64,000 nt of DNA from Bacteroidota bacterium (GTDB lineage Bacteria; Bacteroidota; Bacteroidia; M30B66), in assembly GCA_027483445.1 (NCBI GenBank), contig JAIXUS010000034.1, forward strand, positions 62,001 through 126,000, in the 5' to 3' direction. Every line of letters starts with the position of its first letter. Position 1 is the stretch's first letter. The position numbers were made by a program, and so were the translations under genes. The notes below the pieces were generated by a model, which did no database searches, was not told the origin of the DNA, and saw only the letters and a program-made list of their open reading frames with translations. Shown here in pieces: positions 1 to 8,719 of this stretch.

Positions 1-175
1 TATCCGCATTAAAAATCGGGTCGTTCATCGCCATTCTTAACAACTCCAGTTTTTGAGCCCTCTCATCGATGTGGTCATTCACATACACTGTTACCATTTT
101 CTTGTCACTGAAATCGGGCGGTAGTGTAAACACCACTTGATTGTTTTTCACAGCGCAAACGATTTTATATGTCAT
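1..175 (-). CDS. Small hypothetical protein, 3' end outside window
   Basis: Reading from an ATG at 175 toward position 1, 58 codons are open before the window edge, so the C-terminus is missing. The visible part has a short beta-rich start with a DFSDKKMVTVYVND stretch, then a charged helix ending LRMAMNDPIFNAD. That ending resembles short antitoxin-like or DUF2281-type proteins of Bacteroidota that carry an LLxxAxxDPLFLAD pattern near their end. The family assignment is a guess; a toxin partner, if any, would lie outside the window. No clear -7 box was found upstream. Confidence 0.5.
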   Translation of the reverse strand, partial: MTYKIVCAVKNNQVVFTLPPDFSDKKMVTVYVNDHIDERAQKLELLRMAMNDPIFNAD

Positions 176-222
176 TGGTTAAAAAATTTGAACACCCTAA
201 AGTACGATTTTTCTGATCCCCC

Positions 223-257
223 TTTCAACTTTCCCCTTTCCCCTTTCAACTTTCAAC
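223..257. repeat. Heptanucleotide tandem repeat, five units
   Basis: Five perfect 7-base units of the form TTTCMMC follow one another: TTTCAAC, TTTCCCC, TTTCCCC, TTTCAAC, TTTCAAC. The array sits in the intergenic region just before the 193-base dispersed repeat. It is non-coding as far as can be seen. Confidence 0.8.
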
Positions 258-270
258 TCGCGAAGCGCAA

Positions 271-463
271 GCGCCATGCGGGTGCAGCGGATACCCCGCA
301 AAACAGAGTGAGTGTGGGAGCGGGAGTGAAGAGCGTGGGGGGTGAGCGTGAGCGGAAAAGCCGCGCGATGGCGGCTCTGTTTTGCGGAGTATGAGCGAAA
401 CACGCGGTGCCCGGCGATGCGGCATCAATGTACCGTGAGGCTCAGCGAGGCAGGCGCCCAAAA
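271..463. repeat. Dispersed ~193-bp structured repeat, copy 1
   Basis: This stretch matches 14482-14675 over its whole length, apart from a variable middle and a variable stretch near the end. Shared blocks include GGTGCAGCGGATACCCCG, CTCTGTTTTGCGGAGTATG and CAGCGAGGCAGGCGCCC. A perfect 13-base stem is formed by 296-308 and 375-387 (CCGCAAAACAGAG with its complement). Copy 2 keeps the stem with one G-U type change. Short reading frames on the minus strand overlap both copies and share a FRSYSAKQSRHR peptide, but this follows from the repeat and is not evidence of a gene. It is either a structured RNA or a non-autonomous mobile repeat. Confidence 0.8.
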
Positions 464-517
464 CCATCATCGAGAGGTTAAAAACAGCCTGTTGTGGTTG
501 GTTGGGCTGTGATTGGA

Positions 518-1714
518 TTAATCGAGTTCGGCCGGTTTGATGCGGGTTGCAGCGTACATACAAATGAGCCCGGCTCCAAAGGCAATCCACCCAACTGTAT
601 TGTAATGTGCCAGACTGCCATCGGGGTTTTTGGTAACGATCGAACCGGCGATATAGGCTGCCAGTCCTGCCGAAAGTTGCTGTACCGAAGAGTTGAAGCT
701 CATAAAGCTGCCCCTCGTTTGGGGCTCGGTGGTAGATGTGATGATGGCCATTGCCGGAACTACCCTGCCATTTACAGCAATAAAAAACGAGCTAGTTACC
801 ACAAGCGCAAGCGGCACTCCGATGGGCCCCATGTGCGTAATGAGCAGCACCGGCGCGAGGGTGATGGCTGCGAAAAGGAGAAAGACCTTCAAACGGCCAA
901 TGCGATCGGCCAGGCGACCTACCAACGGAGCGGTAAATACAGCGCAGAGCCCTCCGAAGAGGTAAATCCAGTTTACCTGATCTCGGGTGAAGCCCACGTT
1001 CAATTCCATATACGGCGCAATAAACGGAATGAGGGTGAACTGCGAAAACATGAGCATACTCATGAGAAACAGGGCCCTACGCTGGTTGAGATTTCGACTT
1101 AGATTCAGCATTACTTTCAGTGGATTCGGGCGATCTTGCCGCAAGCGGATGTGGCTGTTCATAGGAGGAACGAACACCTGCAAGCCAATTTGAATGAGCA
1201 AGCCAATGGCAGCAATAAACAAAAATGGTGCATGCCAGTTAAACGCCGAGGCCAGGAAGCTGCCAAAGGGAACGCCAAATACCGAGGCGAGGGCAAAGCC
1301 TGAGGTAACGATGCCCATGGCAGAGGAGCGCCGGGCGAGCGGAATGGCATCAGACACTATCGAAAGCATGAGCGTGCTCAGCAGGCCGCCGAAAGCACCG
1401 GTGAGAACGCGGGCAAGAAGCATCCATGCGTAACCCGGGGCAAAGGCGCAAGCCAAGGTTCCGAGTAAAAAGCCGAGGTACATGAGCCGGAGGAGCTTCT
1501 TGCGGTCGAAGTTGTCGACAAAAAACGCCCCGGCAAATCCAACGATGCCGGCAGTAACGTTGTACGACGAAACGATGTGGCCAAACTCAGCGGGGCCAAT
1601 GTTGAAGATGCCCATCAGCTGGTTTCCCATGGGCATGATAATCATAAAATCCATCACATGCGTGAATTGAATCAACGCCAGGGTGATGAGCATTTGGTAT
1701 TCCTTACGGTTCAA
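518..1714 (-). CDS. MFS transporter (DHA1-like)
   Basis: A 398-residue integral membrane protein with about 12 hydrophobic segments, the usual size for a major facilitator. Motif-A-like sequences follow segment 2 (VDNFDRKKLL) and lie in the second half (GRLADRIGRLKVF), as expected for two pseudo-symmetric six-helix halves. It resembles the AraJ/drug:H+ antiporter branch; the substrate cannot be read from sequence. The start lies only 9 bases after the feoB stop, so it is probably the last gene of a feoA-feoB-MFS transcript, which would make export of a metal chelate or a link to iron homeostasis plausible (inference). Confidence 0.85.
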   Translation of the reverse strand: MNRKEYQMLITLALIQFTHVMDFMIIMPMGNQLMGIFNIGPAEFGHIVSSYNVTAGIVGFAGAFFVDNFDRKKLLRLMYLGFLLGTLACAFAPGYAWMLLARVLTGAFGGLLSTLMLSIVSDAIPLARRSSAMGIVTSGFALASVFGVPFGSFLASAFNWHAPFLFIAAIGLLIQIGLQVFVPPMNSHIRLRQDRPNPLKVMLNLSRNLNQRRALFLMSMLMFSQFTLIPFIAPYMELNVGFTRDQVNWIYLFGGLCAVFTAPLVGRLADRIGRLKVFLLFAAITLAPVLLITHMGPIGVPLALVVTSSFFIAVNGRVVPAMAIITSTTEPQTRGSFMSFNSSVQQLSAGLAAYIAGSIVTKNPDGSLAHYNTVGWIAFGAGLICMYAATRIKPAELD

Positions 1715-1723
1715 TGGGTTTGT

Positions 1724-3769
1724 TTAAAAGACAAGCTGAGCAACGAAGGCAGCAATCCAGGCAAGCGCACCAAACCAAAAGAATTGAAGCAAAGGCCATT
1801 TCCAGCTTCCGGTTTCACGCTTCACCACGGCCATGGTGCTCATGCATTGCATTGCAAAGGCATAAAACAGCATAAGAGCAAGCGATGTTGGGAAATCAAA
1901 CAATTTTCGGCCAGAGTGGTGATGGGTATCGAGCATCATCTTTTGCCGCAGGGCAAGTGAATTTTCTTCGGCATCACCGGCGCTGTAAATGGTGGCCATG
2001 GTGCCTACAAATACTTCACGGGCTGCAAATGAAGTAATCAGAGCAATCCCGATTTTCCAATCGAAGCCCAAGGGTTCAATGGCAGGTTCAATGGCGCGTC
2101 CGAGCATACCGGCGAAGGAGTTTCGCAGTTTTTCGGCCTCGAGCCGTGCAGCCGCCTCCTCAGCGCCAAGCTCCTGTACTACCTGCGCTGTGCTGTATTT
2201 CTGTTCGAGGGCTTCGAAGCGCCCCGGCAGGCTGTAAGAAGCCAAAACCCAGAGGATGACTGAGATGGCCACAATGATTTTTCCGGCATCGAACACGAAA
2301 ATCTTTGCCTTTTCGTACATCGTAAACAGCACTACCCGCCACTGAGGAAGCCTGTAAACGGGCATTTCCATGATAAATGTGCTGCGCTCGCGCGACTTTA
2401 CCCAAAGTTTCATGAGCAAAGCCGTAAGCAAGGCCGCCACAAAACCGAGCAGGTAAAGCGCCATTAAAATTAAACCCCGGGTGTTTAGTGTTCCGCCGCC
2501 CTCCTCAGGAACAGCAATGGCAATCAACAAGGTGTACACCGGCAATCGCGCCGAACAACTCATGAGGGGCGTGATAAAAATGGTGAGCAGCCTTTCGCGG
2601 CTGTGTTTAATGGTTCGGGCCGACATAATCGCCGGAACGGCACAAGCAACACCACTGATGAGCGGAATAACCGATTTTCCGTTTATTCCGAACGGCCTCA
2701 GCAATTTATCGAGCATAAAGCTCACCCGTGCCATATAGCCAGAGTCCTCCAAAATGGCGATACACCCAAAAAGGATGGCGATTTGGGGTATAAAGATGAC
2801 AATGCCGCCAAGTCCGGGAACAATACCTTCCGACAATAAATCGCTAAAGGGGCCGGCTGGCAGATGGCTTCGCAAAGTATCTGACAATTGCGCAAAGGCC
2901 TCATCAATGAGATTCATCGGGGCTTCGGACCAAGAAAATATTGCCTGAAAGATGAAGAACATCACCGTGAGGAAGAGCAATATTCCGCTCAGCGGATGGG
3001 TAACAAAGGCGTCGATGCGGTGCGTTAAACCCAGGGCCTTCAAGGGTTTGGGGTTGGCGAGAAAAGCGTTGATCTTCGCTTCGATTGAAGCGTAGCGCGA
3101 AAGTGTATCGGCTTGTATATCAACAGGCTCACCGGCCACAGCGTGTTGCTGAAGCTTTTCGGAAACCTTTCGACCCAGTTGGGGTAGCACTGTATGGAGC
3201 AGGTTTCTGCTGAAAGGGGTTTCGGTTATGGCTTTGGGTTGCACCGAGGCCAGGTAGTGCCGAAGCTTTGTGAGCCCCTTTTTTTCCCGGGCACTTAAGG
3301 CAAACACCGGTACACCTAAATCTGCGGACAGGGCTTCGACATTTACGTTAAAGCCCGACTCTTCGAGCAAATCGACCATATTGAGCGCCATCACTACCGG
3401 TAAACCGGCGTCGATTACTTGCGTTGCCAAAAGCAACGAACGTTTGAGGTTGGAGGCATCAACTACAAGTAAAACCAAATCGGGCGCCTCCGGCTGTTCG
3501 CGTTGTAACAGGGCCAGGAGGGTTTCTTCCTCATCGGGCGACTTTGGAAACAGGCTGTAGGTTCCCGGCAAATCAATAAAGTTTACCGTACGTGCGACTT
3601 TGGCTTGAGGAGCATGAATTCGCACCTTTCCGCTGTGCTTCTCAACCGTAACTCCGGGGAAATTGCCCGTTTTCTGGTTCAAACCGGTAAGGGCATTGAA
3701 CAGCGTCGACTTTCCGCAGTTCGGGTTGCCTACCAATACAACATGGAGAATATCTTCGTTTGTGGCCAT
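1724..3769 (-). CDS. feoB: Ferrous iron transport protein B
   Basis: A 681-residue FeoB, the inner-membrane Fe(II) transporter. The N-terminal G domain shows G1 GNPNCGKST (residues 14-22), a GVTVEKHSG switch, G3 DLPGTYSL and G4 NMVD. A helical linker precedes the membrane region with two Gate motifs, including the GVACAVPAIMSARTI region, where the Cys conserved in many FeoB proteins is present. Its ATG overlaps the stop of feoA by one base (TAATG), which implies translational coupling. The FeoA domain is a separate gene here; many Bacteroidota instead have a FeoA-FeoB fusion. Confidence 0.95.
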   Translation of the reverse strand: MATNEDILHVVLVGNPNCGKSTLFNALTGLNQKTGNFPGVTVEKHSGKVRIHAPQAKVARTVNFIDLPGTYSLFPKSPDEEETLLALLQREQPEAPDLVLLVVDASNLKRSLLLATQVIDAGLPVVMALNMVDLLEESGFNVNVEALSADLGVPVFALSAREKKGLTKLRHYLASVQPKAITETPFSRNLLHTVLPQLGRKVSEKLQQHAVAGEPVDIQADTLSRYASIEAKINAFLANPKPLKALGLTHRIDAFVTHPLSGILLFLTVMFFIFQAIFSWSEAPMNLIDEAFAQLSDTLRSHLPAGPFSDLLSEGIVPGLGGIVIFIPQIAILFGCIAILEDSGYMARVSFMLDKLLRPFGINGKSVIPLISGVACAVPAIMSARTIKHSRERLLTIFITPLMSCSARLPVYTLLIAIAVPEEGGGTLNTRGLILMALYLLGFVAALLTALLMKLWVKSRERSTFIMEMPVYRLPQWRVVLFTMYEKAKIFVFDAGKIIVAISVILWVLASYSLPGRFEALEQKYSTAQVVQELGAEEAAARLEAEKLRNSFAGMLGRAIEPAIEPLGFDWKIGIALITSFAAREVFVGTMATIYSAGDAEENSLALRQKMMLDTHHHSGRKLFDFPTSLALMLFYAFAMQCMSTMAVVKRETGSWKWPLLQFFWFGALAWIAAFVAQLVF

Positions 3770-3999
3770 TAGGTGCGCTCTACATCAACTGTGCGTGCCT
3801 CAGCATTTCGGATACTGATAATGGAGCCATTGCATTCAAAAGCGAGCGGGTCGCCCCAGGGGGCAAAACGTAACATCTTGATGACAGCCCCGGGTGTACA
3901 TCCCATTTCCATCAACTTCAAACCAATTTCGGCATCCGTAAATCGGCTGATCTGGGCTTGCTCTCCCACACGTAATTCTGCTAAAGTAAACGAAGCCAA
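3769..3999 (-). CDS. feoA: FeoA domain protein
   Basis: A 76-residue SH3-like FeoA protein that accompanies FeoB. Visible family features are the LAELRVGEQAQISRF start, KLMEMGCTPGAVIKMLRFAPWGDPLAF in the middle and a RNAEARTVDV end. The only usable start is TTG at 3999: a stop codon lies two codons upstream in frame and the next ATG is inside the conserved domain. It lies 18 bases downstream of the lipoprotein gene and overlaps feoB by one base. Confidence 0.9.
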   Translation of the reverse strand: MASFTLAELRVGEQAQISRFTDAEIGLKLMEMGCTPGAVIKMLRFAPWGDPLAFECNGSIISIRNAEARTVDVERT

Positions 4000-4017
4000 G
4001 GCTTATCCGGAATGTTT

Positions 4018-4221
4018 CTAAACAACCCGGCGAAGGTAGAATAAATTGTGCTCTTGGCTGGCAACAATTGGCGATTTAGTAGTGGTTTTCGCAATACGTT
4101 TGGAGCGTCGCAAATCGGGGCAATCGCATTTCTTTTTAAACAGCCCGCATGAAGAAACAAGCATCACCAAGGCAATACATGCCATGCGAAGAAACGTTTT
4201 AGAGGTGGCGAAACCATGCAT
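4018..4221 (-). CDS. Small Cys-containing lipoprotein upstream of feoA
   Basis: A 67-residue protein with a lipoprotein signal peptide: basic start, hydrophobic core around MACIALVMLV and a SSCG lipobox, giving a mature protein that starts CGLFKKKCDCPDL. The CDCP pair could bind metal, but this is inference. Small lipoproteins with a CGLFKKKCDCP-like start are familiar in Bacteroidota and usually have no assigned function. The gene ends 18 bases before feoA and is probably co-transcribed with it. Confidence 0.65.
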   Translation of the reverse strand: MHGFATSKTFLRMACIALVMLVSSCGLFKKKCDCPDLRRSKRIAKTTTKSPIVASQEHNLFYLRRVV

Positions 4222-4333
4222 TGTGCGAAGGTCGTAAATTTCTGCGATTCGCCCACCTGGAGGTTTATCGCAACGAACAGGATTTGGGTTGCCTCGTTAA
4301 ACGGAAAATGAATTCATTAATTTCGTGGCCATC

Positions 4334-5038
4334 ATGATGAGACGCCTATTCGGTTTTTTACTGATTGTTTTACCCACAATACTGGTTGCTCAAACCGGCA
4401 ATGCCGGACTGGGAACCACAAGCCCCGATCCAAGTGCCAAGTTCGACATTGTATCGAATACCCAAGGCTTCCTCATGCCCCGAATGAGCACAGCCGAACG
4501 CGAGGCCATCGTAAATCCGGCCGCGGGACTTATGGTATACGATACCAACAGCCAAAGCCACTGGTACTTTAACGGCAGCACATGGATAAACACCCAAGCT
4601 GAGTTTAGCATTCCAAGTCAGCAGGTGTTTACCTCATTTACCCAAAGTAGCCTTTTGCAAGCAGCCGAAGGAGTGCTGGGCTCTTATGTAATTCCGCCCA
4701 ACACCTTAAGTGCAGATGGACAGGCATTGGAGTTTCATGTGATGGGAATGGTGAACAGCGATTCGGCAGTGATTCGTTTAAAATTTAGCGGAGAAAGCCT
4801 TGTGTTTCCGGTAAATACACAGGGGCATTTCGACCTCAGAGCCAGCCTCTACCGAACACCGTCGAATACCTACAAATGCAGTGGAATGCTGGTGATGCCC
4901 AACGGACAAAACGCCTCTTACCTCGAAGGGTTTAGCAATTTCAGCCTAAGCCTGCCTTTTCAGCTTACCGCCGAACAGAGTGTAGCCACACCCAATGGAG
5001 TGGTGCTCGAAGGCATTCGAATTTCAAGGATTCAATAA
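4334..5038 (+). CDS. Secreted hypothetical protein with Bacteroidota GLGTTSPDPSAKFDI motif
   Basis: Starts at the ATG ATG pair at 4334; an upstream in-frame GTG at 4325 is possible but would precede the signal peptide awkwardly. The signal peptide is RRLFGFLLIVLPTILVAQ. The mature start GLGTTSPDPSAKFDI, QGFLMPRMSTAEREAI and GLMVYDTNSQSHWYFNG pattern is a recurrent module in secreted Bacteroidota proteins, resembling phage tail-fibre or cell-surface proteins. The remaining ~150 residues are beta-rich and unassigned. No T9SS sorting domain is seen. A TAATTTCG sequence just upstream may be its -7 element. Confidence 0.75.
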   Translation: MMRRLFGFLLIVLPTILVAQTGNAGLGTTSPDPSAKFDIVSNTQGFLMPRMSTAEREAIVNPAAGLMVYDTNSQSHWYFNGSTWINTQAEFSIPSQQVFTSFTQSSLLQAAEGVLGSYVIPPNTLSADGQALEFHVMGMVNSDSAVIRLKFSGESLVFPVNTQGHFDLRASLYRTPSNTYKCSGMLVMPNGQNASYLEGFSNFSLSLPFQLTAEQSVATPNGVVLEGIRISRIQ

Positions 5039-5131
5039 CCGACCTTGAGGTCTGCGGTGAAATCGCCCTCTCAAGGAGGCTTTCAGGGAAGGATGGCACA
5101 GCGCGCTAAACCCTCAGAAAAACCCGGAGTT

Positions 5132-6100
5132 TCATCCACGCCTTAAATCGCTGAACTGCTCCTCAACCCAAGCTTTTCCCCACTCCTCAATTTCGGCAGC
5201 CGACCATAATTCAGGGTAAAAAATGCGCTTCTGAAAACGCGGAGGTAGATACTTTTGCCAATTGGTGCCGCCTGTTGCGGCGATGTCTTCAGGGTTTCGG
5301 TGAAGGTAGCGTACCGCACTTTTGTAGTGTACCAGAGGCCAATTTACATTTACCAGCACATCGAGCCTGCGCAGGCATTCAACTAGCGTTTCCACCTCTG
5401 CGCCGGCTTCCTGCAAGGCCCTGTATCGCGCAAACAGATTTCGCGAAATATTCCGCGTGGCCAAATCAACCAATTGATGGGTGTACTTCTGCTCGAACTG
5501 CTTGAGGGTTAAGGTCTTCTTGCCGCTGGAAAGTTCAGTGGCGCCGGCTTTCCAGTAAATGAACTCAAACTGTTCTTCTATACTGGCATTGCGGCCATCA
5601 AAATGGGCCCGATGGTTTTTATCGATGAGATGACTAAAATCGGTTGCGTACAATTCAATCATCCGATATTGAGCACTTTGAAATCCCGAAGCCGGCAGTA
5701 ACGACATCCGGTATTTGAGGAATTGCTCCTGTTCCATGCCATCTACCATCACTGCAAAGCTGTGTGTTAGGTTGATGAAATACCGGTTAACCCGTTCGAC
5801 CCTTGCTTTGAAAAAGGCCACATCGAGATTCGGATGTGCCGCAATCTGCTCCAACTCATGCAAACAAAGCTTAAAGTAGAGCTCTGTAATTTGGTGATAC
5901 ATGATGAAAATTTCTTCATCCGGGAAACTGGTGCGAGGGCTCTGCAAACTCAGCAGAGTGTCGAGATGGATGTAATCCCAATACGTAAGATAGTCGGCAT
6001 ACAACAAGCCATCCAGATACGAGATCAAATCCTGCCCCATGGCAGCATACTTCTCTTGCAAGAGTCGGATTCGGGAAACTATTTCGTCGTTCAGTTCCAT
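5132..6100 (-). CDS. Tryptophan 2,3-dioxygenase family haem protein
   Basis: A 322-residue all-alpha protein of the tryptophan 2,3-dioxygenase superfamily. These enzymes open the indole ring of L-tryptophan to N-formylkynurenine using haem and O2. Family landmarks are YADYLTYWDYIHLDTLLSLQ, the distal-pocket IMYHQITELYFK (His69), SGFQSAQYRMIELY (Arg146), the likely proximal haem ligand His258 in VHYKSAVRYL, and ATGGTNWQKYL, matching the family's GTGGSxG loop. The sequence is divergent, so another indole substrate is possible. The ATG at 6100 was chosen over an upstream TTG at 6124. No other kynurenine-pathway gene is nearby. A perfect TATATTTG box lies upstream. Confidence 0.85.
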   Translation of the reverse strand: MELNDEIVSRIRLLQEKYAAMGQDLISYLDGLLYADYLTYWDYIHLDTLLSLQSPRTSFPDEEIFIMYHQITELYFKLCLHELEQIAAHPNLDVAFFKARVERVNRYFINLTHSFAVMVDGMEQEQFLKYRMSLLPASGFQSAQYRMIELYATDFSHLIDKNHRAHFDGRNASIEEQFEFIYWKAGATELSSGKKTLTLKQFEQKYTHQLVDLATRNISRNLFARYRALQEAGAEVETLVECLRRLDVLVNVNWPLVHYKSAVRYLHRNPEDIAATGGTNWQKYLPPRFQKRIFYPELWSAAEIEEWGKAWVEEQFSDLRRG

Positions 6101-6121
6101 ACAGTTTAATTCAGGGGACAA

Positions 6122-6129
6122 CAAATATA
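6122..6129 (-). promoter_or_regulatory. -7 promoter box TATATTTG for the dioxygenase gene
   Basis: On the minus strand TATATTTG matches the Bacteroidota -7 consensus TAnnTTTG exactly and ends 21 bases before the ATG at 6100. No convincing -33 TTTG was found at the usual distance. Confidence 0.6.
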
Positions 6130-6250
6130 GCAGGAGCGCCCATGTTTAATCATGATAAAAATCAGCGATATAAACCCTATTCACTTCTTGGTGTTTTGGT
6201 AATTTCGCCACCAAATTTTCAATTCACTCATCCCAAAAACTCTCGATATC

Positions 6251-7636
6251 ATGTCATTTCGTACCGAACACGACACCATGGGAGCCGTTCAGGTTCCTTC
6301 CGATAAATACTGGGGCGCACAAACCGAACGCTCCCGCAACAACTTTAAGATTGGCCCTGAGGCTTCTATGCCCAAAGAAATCATCTACGCCTTCGCCCAT
6401 CTCAAAAAAGCAGCCGCTCAGGCCAATCGCGACCTGGGTGTGCTTTCGGCCGACAAATGCGCATTGATCGAACAGGTGTGCCGCGAAATTCTCGAGCATA
6501 AACTCGATGATCAGTTTCCTTTGGTTATTTGGCAAACAGGCTCAGGCACCCAGAGCAATATGAATGTAAATGAGGTGATTGCCTATCGTGCCCATGTGAT
6601 TTCGGGCGGTCAGCTCAGCGACGAAAAGAAAATTCTGCACCCCAATGATGATGTGAATAAAAGTCAGTCGAGCAACGACACCTTCCCTACCGCCATGCAT
6701 ATTGCTGCCTATACTCAGGTGGTAGAAATTACCCTTCCGGGGATGGAATTGCTGCGCGACACACTTCGGTCGAAGGCAGAAGCCTTTAAAGACATTGTAA
6801 AAACCGGCCGTACCCATTTTATGGATGCCACTCCACTCACCTTAGGGCAAGAGTTTGGAGGCTATGTGCAGCAGCTTACCAATTCTATTCGCGCCATTAA
6901 AAATGCCTTGGAGATGGTCAAGGAGCTCGCGCTGGGTGGCACCGCTGTAGGTACCGGACTCAATACACCCAAAGGCTATGATGTGCTGGTGGCTCAGAAA
7001 ATTGCCGAATCAACCGGTTACCCTTTTGTAACAGCGCCCAATAAATTCGAAGCATTGGCAGCCCACGATGCCATGGTAGAACTTTCGGGGGCCTTAAAGC
7101 GCGCGGCAGTTGCGTTGATGAAGATTGCCAACGACATCCGCATGCTGAGTTCTGGTCCGCGTTCAGGAATCGGCGAAATTATCATTCCCGATAACGAGCC
7201 GGGCTCCTCAATTATGCCCGGTAAAGTAAATCCAACACAGCCTGAGGCACTCACGATGGTAGCCGCTCAGGTAATGGGCAACGACGTAGCCGCTTCAATT
7301 GGTGGTGCTACCGGACATTTCGAATTGAATGTATTCAAGCCATTGATTGCCGCCAATGTATTACAAAGTGCAAGGCTTATTGGTGATGCTTGTGTTTCGT
7401 TCAACAACAAATGTGCAGTGGGTATTGAGCCGAATCTGCCAATCATTAAGCAGCATCTTGAAAACTCATTGATGTTGGTAACCGCGCTCAATCCGCATAT
7501 TGGTTATGAAAATGCCGCCAAGATTGCGAAGACAGCCCACAAGGAAGGCAAAACCTTACGCCAGGTGGCCATTGAGTTAGGTCTTCTCACCGACGAGCAA
7601 TTCACCCAGTGGGTCGACCCTACGAAAATGGTGTAG
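6251..7636 (+). CDS. fumC: Class II fumarate hydratase
   Basis: A 461-residue oxygen-stable fumarase catalysing fumarate + water to L-malate in the citric acid cycle, cytosolic homotetramer. Diagnostic sequences are [19 protein letters not shown] near the start, [33 protein letters not shown] and the family signature [15 protein letters not shown] with the catalytic loop. Length and N-terminus match FumC (E. coli 467 residues). Single gene with its own terminator. A TAATTTCG sequence about 45 bases upstream of the ATG may be its -7 element. Confidence 0.97.
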   Translation: MSFRTEHDTMGAVQVPSDKYWGAQTERSRNNFKIGPEASMPKEIIYAFAHLKKAAAQANRDLGVLSADKCALIEQVCREILEHKLDDQFPLVIWQTGSGTQSNMNVNEVIAYRAHVISGGQLSDEKKILHPNDDVNKSQSSNDTFPTAMHIAAYTQVVEITLPGMELLRDTLRSKAEAFKDIVKTGRTHFMDATPLTLGQEFGGYVQQLTNSIRAIKNALEMVKELALGGTAVGTGLNTPKGYDVLVAQKIAESTGYPFVTAPNKFEALAAHDAMVELSGALKRAAVALMKIANDIRMLSSGPRSGIGEIIIPDNEPGSSIMPGKVNPTQPEALTMVAAQVMGNDVAASIGGATGHFELNVFKPLIAANVLQSARLIGDACVSFNNKCAVGIEPNLPIIKQHLENSLMLVTALNPHIGYENAAKIAKTAHKEGKTLRQVAIELGLLTDEQFTQWVDPTKMV

Positions 7637-7659
7637 TTCCAAGGAATAAAACAATCCTG

Positions 7660-7689
7660 AAAGCCTGCAAATCTCTGCGGGCTTTTTTG
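7660..7689 (+). terminator. Intrinsic terminator after fumC
   Basis: AAGCCTGCA at 7661-7669 pairs with TGCGGGCTT at 7676-7684 (one G-U pair), followed by a T run to 7688. It also separates fumC from the convergent universal stress gene. Confidence 0.8.
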
Positions 7690-7712
7690 TTTTCACCAGG
7701 AATTAAGCCGCA

Positions 7713-8522
7713 TCAGGACTCCTGAATGCCTGCACACAATATGGCAATACCGTATTCATTGGTAAGCATGCGCTCCTTTTCGGCATCGGCCATAAAGCCA
7801 TACTGGTGCGAGGAGTGTGGCATGATGGCTACAAGGTCGAAATGATTGTCGTGGGCGTACTCGAGGGTTTGGCGTGCAAAACCAAACGATACCATTTTTA
7901 ACTCATCTTCCACCGACTGAAACTCAACGCCTATGGTTCGTAAAAACTTCTGGGCCTTCTCCGTGTTGCGGGCTGCATCGGGCGAAAGCGACTCCATGGG
8001 GCGACGAACGGCATAAATCACCACCTCTGCCGAAAAGGCTTTAGCCAATCCTCCTACCTGCTCAACCAACCGTATATACTGATCGTGCGCACCGATGGGC
8101 AGCAAGATGCGCGAAATTCTGCTGCGCGGTTCGCTTTGGTGCTGCAACACAATCGTCGGACAACTGCAGTGCTTCACCAACGAAAGGATATCGGCACCAA
8201 ACAGGAACTGACGTAGGCCATGTGGACCATGGGTACCTGCAACCATTAAGGTGTACGTACCTGTTGAAGCCTCTTTTTCTATAGTGGGCAACACCAAGCC
8301 AACCTGCTCTTTCGCTTTGACCAATGGGCCGTGCTCTTTACTCAGCTCACGGGCCTGAAAAATCAGTTCGTCGAGCCGCGTTGGAACCCGCTCACTGGCG
8401 ATAACATGGAAAAGGGTAACCTCAACGGGCAAGGCCGACTTTAACATGCACGCTTGTCGGGCGGCCATGGCGGCAACCTCAGTAAAATCGTATGGGACAA
8501 GGATTTGAACGGTGTGCTCCAT
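7713..8522 (-). CDS. Universal stress protein, two UspA domains
   Basis: A 269-residue cytosolic protein with two fused UspA-type alpha/beta domains. Domain 1 opens with VQILVPYDFTEVAAMAARQA and contains the ATP-loop-like VAGTHGPHGLRQFLFGAD; domain 2 starts near ISRILLPIGAHDQY, its corresponding loop less conserved. Tandem Usp proteins bind nucleotide and protect against oxidative, starvation or oxygen stress in other bacteria; the trigger here is unknown. It is monocistronic, convergent with fumC. A second, differently arranged Usp gene is at 53554-54441. Confidence 0.88.
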   Translation of the reverse strand: MEHTVQILVPYDFTEVAAMAARQACMLKSALPVEVTLFHVIASERVPTRLDELIFQARELSKEHGPLVKAKEQVGLVLPTIEKEASTGTYTLMVAGTHGPHGLRQFLFGADILSLVKHCSCPTIVLQHQSEPRSRISRILLPIGAHDQYIRLVEQVGGLAKAFSAEVVIYAVRRPMESLSPDAARNTEKAQKFLRTIGVEFQSVEDELKMVSFGFARQTLEYAHDNHFDLVAIMPHSSHQYGFMADAEKERMLTNEYGIAILCAGIQES

Positions 8523-8548
8523 GGTATATGTGGCATTAATAAGGCCAA

Positions 8549-8556
8549 CAAATATA
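8549..8556 (-). promoter_or_regulatory. -7 promoter box TATATTTG for the Usp gene
   Basis: Exact TAnnTTTG match on the minus strand, 26 bases before the Usp start codon at 8522. No clear -33 element is seen. Confidence 0.55.
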
Positions 8557-8663
8557 CTGTTTCAGAAATGCTTTTGTAAAGGCTGTGGCAGCCCAGTAAA
8601 ACTCAAACAAGCAGGCTTTGATGGAACGGCCATTCTGCGCCCCGGAAATTCAATCATGAAAAC

Positions 8664-8698
8664 GCAATAAAAAAGGCGAACCGCACGGGCTCGCCTTT
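8664..8698 (-). terminator. Intrinsic terminator at the end of the ATP synthase operon
   Basis: On the minus strand AAAGGCGA (8698-8691) pairs with TCGCCTTT (8679-8672) and is followed by a T-rich run. It lies just after the atpG stop. The plus strand also shows a T run after the stem, so it may work in both directions. Confidence 0.8.
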
Positions 8699-8719
8699 GT
8701 TTTTTCACACCAAAGTGGT

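Noticed and set aside
197..403. Minus-strand frames in the dispersed repeat sharing FRSYSAKQSRHR
   Set aside because: The shared peptide follows from the repeat itself; the frames differ in start, stop and flanks in the two copies.
494..1102. A 202-codon plus-strand frame opposite the MFS gene
   Set aside because: Low-complexity charged translation, no domain, and fully antisense to a clear transporter.
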